DNA of 35,404 nucleotides from an uncultured Bacteroidaceae bacterium (GCA_934271655.1 CAKQRW010000035.1:1-35404); one strand, 5' to 3'. Counted from the first letter of the stretch, positions 8,803 to 18,167 are shown. Numbers and translations are program-made. The notes: generated by a model not told the origin, from the sequence alone.

Positions 8803-11304
8803 ATGAAAAAAATCTTAAGACCTGTATTGGCCATGCTGCTTTGTGCAGCATCCGCATCACCTGCCTGGTGCCAGTTCTCCAAGACTTACCAGCAGACCTA
8901 TTGGATAGCCTGGGGCACACCAGAGCCTGTGTCATTCAGCCTTTCGGAGGTGGCCGAGCAGCTCGGCACCACACCAGACGAGTTGGCTGACGCTCTGTCG
9001 GCTTTCTACAACAAGGAGGAAGGAGCCACGCTGACATTCCAGCTCCAGAGCCCGGATGGTGTCCTTTATCCAAACGATGAGACGGGATATACCCAGGGCA
9101 CACAGGGAGGCTTCTGGATAGACCAGGATGACCATGCCGTGACATTCTCGGGCAATGAGTCGACTTTGGCCTGGTATAATCAGATTTCCTGGAGCAAGGA
9201 TGAAGACAAGTTCAATGTCCTTGTGGGACAGAAACCGGGATTCTTTGCCAATGATGGCAAGAAGACAGGACATTTCATTCTCACATACAATGACAAGCAG
9301 GCCACATTCGATGTCACGCTTTCGGTGCAGAGACTGGCTGACATAACGGCCGAACTGCAGTTCAGCAAGCTGGAGATGGTGGGAGAGACCACTCTCAGCG
9401 TGCATCAGTCCATAGGCTCGAAGGCCAAGACTTATAGTGTCAAGACAGATGGCATCGCAGAAAAGTTGGGCATAGATGCAGAGGAACTGTCGGAGAAGTT
9501 GTCTTCTCACGTCTTCGCGCGCTCATACGATTCGGAGAACGATGCTTGGATAGACAGCATAACATGCGATTACAGCGCTTCGCCTCTGCCAGGCTTCTGG
9601 TTCAAGCAGACATACGATCCTGCCACAGGCGACCCATCGCCAGTCTGCTTCGCTGCTACGGCAGACAATGGCACGTCGGGTGCTCCCTTCTACGTGTCTG
9701 GCTTAAGTTTTGCTGATGGCGAGATGTCTATGACTATGGGACACACTGAGTCGGCTTGTGAGGAGAATGCCAGTTACACTGCCACAGCCTATATAGTGCA
9801 CAACACCAAGGCCTACGCCCTGAATATAGAGCTTGCCATAGATGAGAGGCCTGCCTATACGCTTGAGGGACGCGAGAAGGTGTATGGCGGCGAGTATGAG
9901 GTGAGCATCACGTCTAAGGACCAGGATGGGCATGAGGTGGTTGTGCCTGTGGATGACATAGCAGAGAAACTTGGTGTGGAAGTGTCAGACCTTGTCTACA
10001 TGAGCTACAACGAGGCCGACCAACTGTCTGACAAGTCGACTGCAAACAATGGCGGCTTCTGGTTTGACGGCGACAGCCATATCTGTTCGTTCCAGGCTAC
10101 GGGCATGTCAATGTATGTGGAGCCTAAGAGCGCAGACTCCAAGGCCACTCTGCTCGTTGGCAAGTGGCAGGCAGACTTCCTGCGTGCGGGCGACAGCCAG
10201 ACATGCAAGCTGTTCCTGCTCGGTGACAACAAGTATGCCGAACTTGACATCACGCTGAAGATTCAGGAAGAGGTTCCTGTCGACACGGTCGATGTGGCAT
10301 TGTGGAACGTCGTGAAGACATTTGAGTATAAGGCTTACCTGTCGCAGGCTGAAGGTTACTCGCAGAAGCAGAAGACACAGATAGACTGGGAGGCTGTCAA
10401 GAGCGCTCTCGGACTGGACGCTGTCGACGGCGAGTCGCTTTTCGCATTGTCTGAGAAGACTGAGGAGTGGAAGCCAGAGTTGTTGACCAAGGCTTATACC
10501 TGCACACCGTTCCCTGGCTTCTGGATGGATGCCGCAGGCGAGGTGCCTTCTGCCTTCGGTGACCAGTGCACTTACGGCTACACCCTGGATGCTGCCACAG
10601 GACTTGTCACTTGGTATGTGCATCCAAATGCCGGCAAGGTGACTGGAGACACTTATAAGTGCGAGATGTTCCTTGTCAATGTTACAAACGGCAATGTGGT
10701 GAAAGTAGCTGTGGATCTGGAGTTCTATAATGAGCGCGCGTCCTTCACAACTGTCGGCACCCAGAAGATGGACATAAATCTCAACAACTGCGAGCAGACA
10801 TCAGACGGATTCTATGAAGTGCCTCTTGACCTCTTCGACGTGGCTGAAAAGGTAGGCACAAGCATCGACTATTACGCCGAGTGCAAGTGGTACACAGAAG
10901 ATAAGGCTAAGTCTTCATGGAAATATCTGGAGAACTTTGAGCTTGACAACACTTGGTATGATGCCGATGGCAATGTCATTGACCCTGCTGACGAGACAGC
11001 CAAGGCTGCATTCACGCTTGGCTATGACATCTACGAGGGCAAGCTTCTCGTCTCTCTTATGAACCCTCTCACAGAGAATACCCTCTTTACTGCCAATGTG
11101 GCGTTTGGTTATGGCGACAATTGCTATGTCTTCAACCTTGCTCTTGGCTCGGAGTTGTCTCTTGGAGTGAATGGCATTGAGAGCGGGGCTTCTCATTCCT
11201 CACGCGGCACTTACACTCTTTCTGGCGCGCGCATCGCTGACTCTCAGTCGGCAGAGGGTGGCATCGTCATAAAGGATGGCAAGAAGTTCTTCCTGAAGAA
11301 ATGA
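8803..11304 (+). CDS. Secreted protein of about five tandem DUF4859-like domains
   Basis: An 833-residue secreted protein. Signal peptide 1-24 (ASPAWCQ). I see five divergent repeats at about 25-172, 173-348, 349-505, 506-650 and 651-790. Each has a short helix of the type EVAEQLGTTPDEL / GIAEKLGIDAEEL / DIAEKLGVEVSDL, and most then show a GGFW or PGFW strand, which resembles the DUF4859 domain in the preceding protein. The C-terminus (about 801-833) is the YTLSGARI ... GIVIKDGKKFFLKK tag, almost identical to that of the 3380 product. No catalytic motif is visible. Position and repeats suggest a surface glycan-binding or adhesive partner of the 6582 protein, but the function of DUF4859 is not known to me. 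Confidence 0.78.
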   Translation: MKKILRPVLAMLLCAASASPAWCQFSKTYQQTYWIAWGTPEPVSFSLSEVAEQLGTTPDELADALSAFYNKEEGATLTFQLQSPDGVLYPNDETGYTQGTQGGFWIDQDDHAVTFSGNESTLAWYNQISWSKDEDKFNVLVGQKPGFFANDGKKTGHFILTYNDKQATFDVTLSVQRLADITAELQFSKLEMVGETTLSVHQSIGSKAKTYSVKTDGIAEKLGIDAEELSEKLSSHVFARSYDSENDAWIDSITCDYSASPLPGFWFKQTYDPATGDPSPVCFAATADNGTSGAPFYVSGLSFADGEMSMTMGHTESACEENASYTATAYIVHNTKAYALNIELAIDERPAYTLEGREKVYGGEYEVSITSKDQDGHEVVVPVDDIAEKLGVEVSDLVYMSYNEADQLSDKSTANNGGFWFDGDSHICSFQATGMSMYVEPKSADSKATLLVGKWQADFLRAGDSQTCKLFLLGDNKYAELDITLKIQEEVPVDTVDVALWNVVKTFEYKAYLSQAEGYSQKQKTQIDWEAVKSALGLDAVDGESLFALSEKTEEWKPELLTKAYTCTPFPGFWMDAAGEVPSAFGDQCTYGYTLDAATGLVTWYVHPNAGKVTGDTYKCEMFLVNVTNGNVVKVAVDLEFYNERASFTTVGTQKMDINLNNCEQTSDGFYEVPLDLFDVAEKVGTSIDYYAECKWYTEDKAKSSWKYLENFELDNTWYDADGNVIDPADETAKAAFTLGYDIYEGKLLVSLMNPLTENTLFTANVAFGYGDNCYVFNLALGSELSLGVNGIESGASHSSRGTYTLSGARIADSQSAEGGIVIKDGKKFFLKK

Positions 11305-11352
11305 TGACGTGAAGTCTGCTGCATGATTTAGAAAATACTCTTTTTTGATGTG

Positions 11353-11385
11353 AAGGCAGGTGCTTGAAGAGAGCACCTGCCTTTT
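11353..11385 (+). terminator. Rho-independent terminator after the 8803 gene
   Basis: AAGGCAGGTGCT (11353-11364) pairs perfectly with AGCACCTGCCTT (11372-11383), loop TGAAGAG, followed by TTCTC. It closes the 3380-8803 transcription unit about 50 bases past the stop codon. Confidence 0.8.
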
Positions 11386-11595
11386 CTCGTTCAGTAATGT
11401 CTTTTATTTAGGTGGTCAAATAGGAGAGTTGCCAGCCTTGAGAATATAAAATAATCCAGCCTTGAAAATCAAGACTAATATTGAGCACCTGCTTGTTCTT
11501 TACCATAGAAGAGACGAAGACGCCTGTGGATATTCTCGCCAGATGCTGTCAAATGTCTGGCCAGCGGATTGGTCCTGTGGCAGCATTGGGCATCT

Positions 11596-11705
11596 TTATC
11601 CTAAGTTTCGTGCTTTGTTATCCTAAGGTTCGTGTATCGTTATCCTAAGGTTCGTGCTTTGTTATCCTATGGTTCGTGTATCGTTATCCTAAGGTTTGTG
11701 AAGCA
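11596..11705 (+). repeat. Five tandem 22-bp units with core TTATCCTAAGGTT (array 1)
   Basis: Units begin at 11596, 11618, 11640, 11662 and 11684 with no spacers. Each starts with TTATCCTAAGGTT (single changes in units 1 and 4) followed by CGTG or TGTG. The unit tails alternate GCTTTG, TATCG, GCTTTG, TATCG, giving a 44-bp higher-order period. It lies in the 753-base gap between terminator 11353-11385 and promoter 12000. The same core recurs, inverted, at 35011-35142. The rest of the gap (11386-11595 and 11706-11999) contains no gene that I can support. Confidence 0.85.
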
Positions 11706-11999
11706 TAAAAGTAGAGTGAAACAACAGACTATATATAATGACGATAGATGGCATGGCGCAGATGCCTTACCAAACCTTTAGACTTTACTATACATTAAGG
11801 CTGCGCCAGGGTCATCGTAGCTGTCGGATTTGTCATCACACATGGCTTCACATTAGTTTGGGTCGAAAGCCCTGTCTGGCCATAGCTTAGGCAGGTCGCT
11901 TATGATTCATCGTAATCTATAATATGTCAAAAAAGGCTTCTTAGATGAATTGTTAACCACTATTAAACAAAATTTATCCTGAAGATAAGCAGAAAGAGG

Positions 12000-12007
12000 T
12001 AACTTTG
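12000..12007 (+). promoter_or_regulatory. Putative -7 element (TAACTTTG) of the 12058 gene
   Basis: TAACTTTG is an exact TAnnTTTG match about 50 bases before the start codon. It does not carry the operator arrangement seen before 3380 and 18724 at the same distance, so this operon may be controlled differently. Confidence 0.6.
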
Positions 12008-12057
12008 CGGTGTAGAAAAAACTTTGTAAACCTAAAACAAATAAAAAAGTGTAACAT

Positions 12058-15000
12058 ATGATTCGTTTCAACACCAAACATTGTTTAGTGGGACTGCTGG
12101 CAGCAGTCTCCACTATGATGCAAGCGGCTGGGACTGTATTGCCACACTTCAAGGCTGCTGATAGTTTCGGAGGACACAGCGTGGACGACCTCACCCTGTT
12201 CGTCCCGACGTGCAATGACTTCACGCTGGAGGCAGAGGCTAAGGCTGGCAATCCCATCAGCATCGGTTTCTCTCATGTCAGTTATACGCCATCGCAGGAT
12301 GGCGTGGTGCGTTTCGTGCAGCAGGACGGACTGGTGTACGTCTTTGAGAACAACGCATACGTGACCTCGCTGACTCCGGAGTATGACTACTCAGTGACAG
12401 GACAGAACATTGTCCGCAACGGCAGTTTTGAGTCGGTGTCTGAACAGTTGTCCTCCGGGCGCTGGATGGCGTCCGACTGGAACACATGGGATGGCGGCAC
12501 ACCTACATGGGGAGGCGACGTGGGCTATGTCAACGTGCGTGAGAACGACTCCAAATGCAGTGACGGAAAAAAGAGCGTCATTCTGCACTCGCGCAGCAAG
12601 TGGCTATGCCAACAATTGACATCTGGCGCCCTGGAAGCCGGGGAAACTTATTGCCTGATGTGCGACTACTGGACATCAGACGGTGCTGGCAACGGCAACG
12701 GAGCATATGAGATATGGCTCGGCTCTTCGCTTGCTACGGATGATGTGCTGACTCTGGAAGGCTACACCACACCAGAAGGCGACTATTCCAAGCATAGTTT
12801 CACAACCATCTTCCAGGCTCCGCAGACCTTGCCGGCCGATCTCTTCCTCTCCTTCTACAGAGAGCAGTCGAAGGTGGACTGGCTCGACAACGTGAGACTG
12901 GTGAAGATATCGCCCGAAGGAAAGGGTGTGACCGGCACTGCAAGGGCCATATACCGCACAGGCGCATATGCTCCGCAGAGCATGACGCTGCCAGAAGGCA
13001 CATACATCGACATGACAGGTAGCCTGGCCAATCCTGATTTTGCGGATGGCACAATGGTCAACAGCGCGCCTGCCGGATGGACACTCGATGCCAATGTCAC
13101 CCAGTCGAAGATATCCACAGGCGATAAGGGCGGACTGATCAGCGCAAGCCAGAACCATTGGCAGCTGTGGCACAGCAGCGGCGCGCTCACAGGCCAGGCA
13201 CACCAGACACTGAAGGATCTGCCCAATGGACGTTATGTGCTTGCGGCCGATGTGGTGACTTCAGGCTTCGGAGGCAAGATAAGCCTGTATGCCAATTATG
13301 GCAAGACATCGGTGGCATCGAGTGCGGCCAAGAGGTATCAGGCTTCGGGCATCGTGACGGATGGCACTCTTGATGTGGGTCTCGACTTTGCCACAACAGG
13401 TGGCGTGACCATAGATTTCGACTCGTTCACCCTCCAGTATGAGGGAATGGACATTGATGGCTACCGCGAGGTGCTCGCGCTGAGGGTGGATGCCGCGCAG
13501 AAAGTGGCGGGGCATGTGGAAGACGGTTATGACGCGTCGCCTATCAACGAAGCCGTTGCCAACGCCAAGGCTCTTGGCAGCGATGCTGAGGCCGCAGAGA
13601 TAATTGACGCCATAGCAGCTATCGACAAGTCTCTGGAGGATTATCAGACTTATGTGGACAAGAAGGCGGAAGAACGTAAGGGCCTGGAAAACTTCAAGGC
13701 TCTGGTAGCGGCCTCGGAGGCTGAGCGCAAGGCAGACGCTTATCCTGGCGCAGAAGCGTTCGATGCTGCGATAGAAAAGGCCAAGGCGTTTCTGAATCAG
13801 CTGGAGGCCGACATCAGCCTTCCTGTCACTGAACATGCAGACGCTCTTAATGCGGCGCGCGAGGCATACTACAATTCTCAGTATGCTAAGGTGCCTGTGC
13901 AGCAGACAGTATCATACGTAGACCTTTCTCTCAATGGCTCGGAGAAATATGTGCTGCGAGTGGATGGAAAGCCTTATTATGGCACAGAGATACAGATGCG
14001 TCCCGATAAGCTGCGTGGCTATGAGGGATGGAACGACACTGAGATAGAGGCCGCCTTCAAGCGCGCGGCGCAGGACGGCTTCAACACACTGAGCGTGCCT
14101 CTCTTCTGGAGTGAGGTGGAACTGGAGAAGAATCATTTTGACTGGCGCATACTCGACACCTATCTGGGATGGTGCAAGAAGTATGGCGTGCGCGCCGAGA
14201 TACTATGGTTCTCATGGAGCAGCGGCGGACGCGTGCAGTGGCTCTGGAATGGAGTCAATGGCAGATACCAGTTGCGCACTCCCGACTATGTATGCTCTTC
14301 AGACGGCAAGTCTGAGTTCAACATGCTGCGCACACAGTGGGAATACTCCCTCGACTGGCGCGACCAGAATCTCATCAACCGTGAGATATATGTGCTTGGA
14401 CGTGTGATGGAGCACATAGCCCTGTGGGATGCCAACAATGGCAATCCGCATACTGTCATCGGTGTGCAGCTTGGCAATGAGGCGCGTGCCCATGGAGGCA
14501 ACTCTGCTACGTCTGCGGAAATCATTGACTACTATCACAAGGTAGGCGCGGCTGTGAAGCAGTCTAAGTATGTGATTTGGACACGTCTCAACTGTGTCAG
14601 CTACGAGACAAGCGGACGCACGTCGGCCAATGAGAGCAAGCGCAACAGCGGCGGCACCAACATTGACTTTGTCGGCATTGATGTCTATGGCACAAATGCA
14701 GGAAGCGTGAAGGGCGACATCAACGGTCAGTTGGGTGCCAACGGCAAGAACTACCGCATGATAATGGAGATAGACGCCAAGGACAGTTGGTCGCCGATAT
14801 ACCAGATGGCGGCCCTGGCAGGCAACAAGGCGTTTGACTATTACAATATGGGCCCTGTGGATGGCAACGGACTCTATGCCAACAACGGACATGTGCTCAC
14901 GGAGCGCAGCCATATATCTCTTGTGCGCCAGCGCAACAAGATTCTCAATCTTGCCAATCAGGACATAGCCCTCTACAAGCATGGCGGCAATCTCTATGTG

Positions 15001-17232
15001 TACAACTATTCGGCTCAGAACTCAAACGAGGAGACAGGACTTGCAGGCATCGTCTTCAAGCCAGACGCCAACAATACCCAGGCCATAGCTGTGCGCCATG
15101 CCTCGGACAAGATAGCTCTGCTGTCTACTTCCAAGGGTGTCTTCACTCTTCCTGCCTCTCTGAAGGCTACTTCCGCGGAGCAGGGACACTTCGACGAGAA
15201 CAACCGATGGGTGAAGGAGGCGGATGTGGCAATGTCTGGCAACAGCATCACTATGCCAGCCACATCGTGCGTGCTGGTCTATCTCAATGGTTCTGAGAGC
15301 CAGAGCGGGCTTGTCACATGGGGCGACGGCACTGGCCAGAGTTGGGACAGCCCTGTGGCAGGACCTTACTACAGTGGCAGCAAAATCTTGCTGAATGGTG
15401 CTACCGTCACTCTTGGCGATGCTGCTGACACTAAGACAACATGGAGCTACAACTCGGGCAATGCTGGCTTGCTGCCCACACAGATGCCTTCTGTAGACGG
15501 CACAGCGTCGGCATTGGTCACCACATTCTCTGAGGCAGCTCCGTTTGGCACATTGCCTAAGCATGGCTGCTTCCTGAAGATAGAGGCTCACGAGACAGGC
15601 ACGCTCTCCATAGGGTGCAAGCCTTCTACTGATGCTGCACAGCAACTGGTGTTTGTCACGATGGACGGTGACGATGTGGCGTCGGCCAAGGTCATCTCTT
15701 CTATCTGGGACTCGTCCTATAGCTTCGATGTGGAAGCCGGCAAGACTTATCTCTTCTTCCAGCTCTCGAAGGCAGGCAAACTTGACAGCTACAGATTTAC
15801 ACTGAGGAGCGTGGCTTTCTTGATGCCAGGCCAGAAAGCTGTCAAGGTCTTTACCATTGGCGACTCTACGATGGCAAACAAGTCGAGCGCTACCGAGCGT
15901 GGATGGGGCATGCTTTTCCCTAAGTTTGTACAGTCTTCTCTCGTCACGGTGAGCAATCATGCGGCTGACGGACGCTCTACGAAGAGCTTCATAGATGAAG
16001 GCCGATGGACAGCTGTGGCCAATCAGCTTGCTGAAGGTGACTATGTGCTTATCCAGTTTGGACATAATGATGAGAAGACAGACGGCTCGCTTCATACCGA
16101 TCCGCAGACAACATACAAGCAGAATCTCTCTACGTTTGTCAAGGAAACGCGTGCCAAGAAAGCCAATCCTGTGCTGCTGACACCTATTGTCCGCCGCATG
16201 TTTGGAGCGGATGGCAATATAGTGCATGAGCATGAGGAATATGCCAAGGCTGTGCGTGAGCTGGCGGAGGAACTTGATGTTCCGCTCATTGACATGACTC
16301 TGTTGAGCAGCCAGTATGAGAATGCGGCTGGCATCGAGGGAAGCCGTGCCCTGCATGAGTATTTCCCAGGAAAGGAGATTGACAACACGCATCTATGCCA
16401 GTTGGGAGCCTATGTCACAGCGCGCTGCGTGGCAGAGCAGATAGTGGCAGACGACCGCATCGGCATTGCCATAGCCGAGAGTCCTGAGACGCTTGAAGGG
16501 GCTTATGCTTCTACGGTAGACTTTGCAAGGCATGCCGCTGGAATGCCTTCCTTCGAAGGCACACTTGCAGAACTGGATGAGGCTGTGCGCCAGCAGCGGC
16601 TTGAAGCAAGGCTGTCGCTTGATGGCGATGCCACTTTCACACTTGTCAACCCTGACTTTGCAGAAGGCTTCTGCTGGTACAATGCTGTGCAGGCTACACG
16701 TCCGATGGGATGGACTCTAAGTGGTGACGGAGCTTACAATGTAAAGAGCAGCAATGGTGCCAAGCCTGAAGGCGCTTCGTCTCCGGTGATAGCCAGCGGC
16801 CAGGACCATCTGCAGCTGTGGGGCATTAACGGCAATGTGTGTCTGGAGCAGACTGCCAACGGCATAGCAGACGGACGCTATGAGTTGACTGTGGCCGTGT
16901 GCAAGAGCGGCTCGCTCACAGCTGCATTGTTTGCCAATGAGGCTTCGTCTGCTGTCGTTGCCGATGGCGAGTGCAAGGTCATTGTAGATGTGGTCAACCA
17001 CACTTTGCGCTTTGGTCTGAAGATTGCAAGCACTGCGGGTGCCTCGATAGATATCGACGACTTCACTCTGCGCAGGGTCGGGGTGGCATCTGGTGTCCAG
17101 AAGATAAATGCTGGCGCTGCGGGTGAGACTACCGTAGACGCTTACACTCTTGGCGGTGCGCGCATTGCCAATGACGGACTCCGGGGATATGGCGTGGTTG
17201 TCCGTAATGGAAGGAAATTTATAAATAAATGA
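12058..17232 (+). CDS. Giant secreted bifunctional enzyme: GH-A clan (GH35/GH42-like) glycosidase plus CE12-like SGNH esterase
   Basis: A 1,724-residue multidomain protein. Signal peptide 1-24; a beta domain (about 25-115); a CBM-like module (about 116-285); a second one (about 319-463) of the type found in the 3380 and 18724 proteins; a helical linker (465-615). The glycosidase domain (about 618-1082) has GVQLGNEARA with candidate acid/base Glu808 after Asn807, and candidate nucleophile Glu904 in MIMEIDAKD, as expected for a clan GH-A barrel of beta-galactosidase type. A beta region (1083-1260) leads into an SGNH esterase resembling rhamnogalacturonan acetylesterases: Ser1270 in GDST, Asn1337 in GHND, and Asp1442 and His1445 in DNTH. 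A further module copy (about 1524-1675) and the C-terminal tag (YTLGGARI ... GVVVRNGRKFINK) end it. Debranching and deacetylating rhamnogalacturonan-type pectin is the likeliest role. The exact GH family is uncertain. Confidence 0.85.
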   Translation: MIRFNTKHCLVGLLAAVSTMMQAAGTVLPHFKAADSFGGHSVDDLTLFVPTCNDFTLEAEAKAGNPISIGFSHVSYTPSQDGVVRFVQQDGLVYVFENNAYVTSLTPEYDYSVTGQNIVRNGSFESVSEQLSSGRWMASDWNTWDGGTPTWGGDVGYVNVRENDSKCSDGKKSVILHSRSKWLCQQLTSGALEAGETYCLMCDYWTSDGAGNGNGAYEIWLGSSLATDDVLTLEGYTTPEGDYSKHSFTTIFQAPQTLPADLFLSFYREQSKVDWLDNVRLVKISPEGKGVTGTARAIYRTGAYAPQSMTLPEGTYIDMTGSLANPDFADGTMVNSAPAGWTLDANVTQSKISTGDKGGLISASQNHWQLWHSSGALTGQAHQTLKDLPNGRYVLAADVVTSGFGGKISLYANYGKTSVASSAAKRYQASGIVTDGTLDVGLDFATTGGVTIDFDSFTLQYEGMDIDGYREVLALRVDAAQKVAGHVEDGYDASPINEAVANAKALGSDAEAAEIIDAIAAIDKSLEDYQTYVDKKAEERKGLENFKALVAASEAERKADAYPGAEAFDAAIEKAKAFLNQLEADISLPVTEHADALNAAREAYYNSQYAKVPVQQTVSYVDLSLNGSEKYVLRVDGKPYYGTEIQMRPDKLRGYEGWNDTEIEAAFKRAAQDGFNTLSVPLFWSEVELEKNHFDWRILDTYLGWCKKYGVRAEILWFSWSSGGRVQWLWNGVNGRYQLRTPDYVCSSDGKSEFNMLRTQWEYSLDWRDQNLINREIYVLGRVMEHIALWDANNGNPHTVIGVQLGNEARAHGGNSATSAEIIDYYHKVGAAVKQSKYVIWTRLNCVSYETSGRTSANESKRNSGGTNIDFVGIDVYGTNAGSVKGDINGQLGANGKNYRMIMEIDAKDSWSPIYQMAALAGNKAFDYYNMGPVDGNGLYANNGHVLTERSHISLVRQRNKILNLANQDIALYKHGGNLYVYNYSAQNSNEETGLAGIVFKPDANNTQAIAVRHASDKIALLSTSKGVFTLPASLKATSAEQGHFDENNRWVKEADVAMSGNSITMPATSCVLVYLNGSESQSGLVTWGDGTGQSWDSPVAGPYYSGSKILLNGATVTLGDAADTKTTWSYNSGNAGLLPTQMPSVDGTASALVTTFSEAAPFGTLPKHGCFLKIEAHETGTLSIGCKPSTDAAQQLVFVTMDGDDVASAKVISSIWDSSYSFDVEAGKTYLFFQLSKAGKLDSYRFTLRSVAFLMPGQKAVKVFTIGDSTMANKSSATERGWGMLFPKFVQSSLVTVSNHAADGRSTKSFIDEGRWTAVANQLAEGDYVLIQFGHNDEKTDGSLHTDPQTTYKQNLSTFVKETRAKKANPVLLTPIVRRMFGADGNIVHEHEEYAKAVRELAEELDVPLIDMTLLSSQYENAAGIEGSRALHEYFPGKEIDNTHLCQLGAYVTARCVAEQIVADDRIGIAIAESPETLEGAYASTVDFARHAAGMPSFEGTLAELDEAVRQQRLEARLSLDGDATFTLVNPDFAEGFCWYNAVQATRPMGWTLSGDGAYNVKSSNGAKPEGASSPVIASGQDHLQLWGINGNVCLEQTANGIADGRYELTVAVCKSGSLTAALFANEASSAVVADGECKVIVDVVNHTLRFGLKIASTAGASIDIDDFTLRRVGVASGVQKINAGAAGETTVDAYTLGGARIANDGLRGYGVVVRNGRKFINK

Positions 17233-18167
17233 AGTATCATTTTCTCAAGATGCAAAGATTCATGTATGTGAAAAAACTGAGACTGTTGGTTGCTCTCGCT
17301 TTAATGGCGGGGGCAACCTCTGTTTATGCCCAGCGTCATGCTGAGGCGAGTGTGTTCATTACGGCAGGGCAATCCAATGCAGAAGGACGCGCTTCTGCAA
17401 ACGACCGTCCCGACTACCTGAAGGTGGATTCTTGCTACAGGCATCTGCGCTACGCCTTTGTGCGCACGGAGCAGACGGGCTTGTTTGGCACTTTCACCTT
17501 CGGAGACAGGTTCGCTTTCTGCGATGTGACGAACTATCTTATAGATAAGTCTATGAAAAGAGACTTCTATGCTGTGAAGTGTACGTATGGCGGCACTGCC
17601 ATCACGCCTGGAGCCACCGAACCAGGCAAGCCTATATGGTATGCTGACGCTGACTGGCTCAAGGAGAACCGGGCGCATAGCAGCAAGGGCGGAGGACAGT
17701 CGCTCACGCTTGCGCTGACCGAGGGCTTTGCCAAGTGTGCCGACTCCACACTGTCTCGCCTGCCTGGAGGCTATGATGTGAAGGCTATCATGTGGCACCA
17801 GGGTGAGAGCGACCGCAGCAAGGCTGATGATTACTACAGAAACTTCAAGGAGATGATCACCTTCATGCGCCAGCAGGTGTATGAGGTGACAGGACGCAAG
17901 AAAGACAAAAAGCTGCCTTTCATCTTCGGCACCGTGTCGCATGCTTCCAGACAATATAATCCTGTGGTGGAAGCTGCCCAGCTCAGAGTGGCCAAAGAAC
18001 TGCCTAATGTCTATGCCATCGACCTGAGCGACGCTGGACTCCTGAGTGACGGACTTCATTTTGATGCCGCATGGACTGAGTATGTGGGGAAGCTGATGTT
18101 CAACAAGCTGGTCGACCTGAAGCTTGTGAAGGCAAAGAAGGTGGAGGCTCTGAAACCTGCGAGGTGA
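17229..18167 (+). CDS. Secreted CE6-like (SASA) carbohydrate acetylesterase
   Basis: A 312-residue esterase predicted to remove O-acetyl groups from xylan or related polysaccharides. Motifs: AGQSNAEGR with nucleophile Ser49, WHQGESD (His190), and DGLHF with Asp274 and His277, which are the conserved blocks of the SASA/CE6 family. A signal peptide ends at VYAQ. The first ATG overlaps the stop of the 12058 gene (ATGA), implying translational coupling; the ATG at 17262 (MYVKKLRLLVAL) would give a more usual signal peptide and is an alternative start. Unlike the flanking proteins it lacks the C-terminal tag and accessory modules, so it may remain periplasmic and act on imported oligosaccharides. 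Sialic-acid O-acetylesterase activity is the main alternative. Confidence 0.85.
   Translation: MKYHFLKMQRFMYVKKLRLLVALALMAGATSVYAQRHAEASVFITAGQSNAEGRASANDRPDYLKVDSCYRHLRYAFVRTEQTGLFGTFTFGDRFAFCDVTNYLIDKSMKRDFYAVKCTYGGTAITPGATEPGKPIWYADADWLKENRAHSSKGGGQSLTLALTEGFAKCADSTLSRLPGGYDVKAIMWHQGESDRSKADDYYRNFKEMITFMRQQVYEVTGRKKDKKLPFIFGTVSHASRQYNPVVEAAQLRVAKELPNVYAIDLSDAGLLSDGLHFDAAWTEYVGKLMFNKLVDLKLVKAKKVEALKPAR

Noticed and set aside
11387..11393. Third TGAACGA operator (minus strand) after the 8803 gene
   Set aside because: The heptamer matches but it lacks TATACC and the ACC half-sites and lies just past a terminator; chance match.
11596..11705. CRISPR array
   Set aside because: Units are contiguous 22-mers with no variable spacers, and no cas genes are in the window. 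The same applies to 35011-35142.
11946..11966. Operator-like sequence before the 12058 gene (TGAATTGTTAACCAC)
   Set aside because: Similarity to sites A and B is partial and the spacing to the promoter element is wrong by about 17-20 bases.
15022..16392. 456-residue minus-strand open frame
   Set aside because: Antisense to the intact GH/CE12 gene, Arg- and His-rich composition typical of a shadow frame, no family features.
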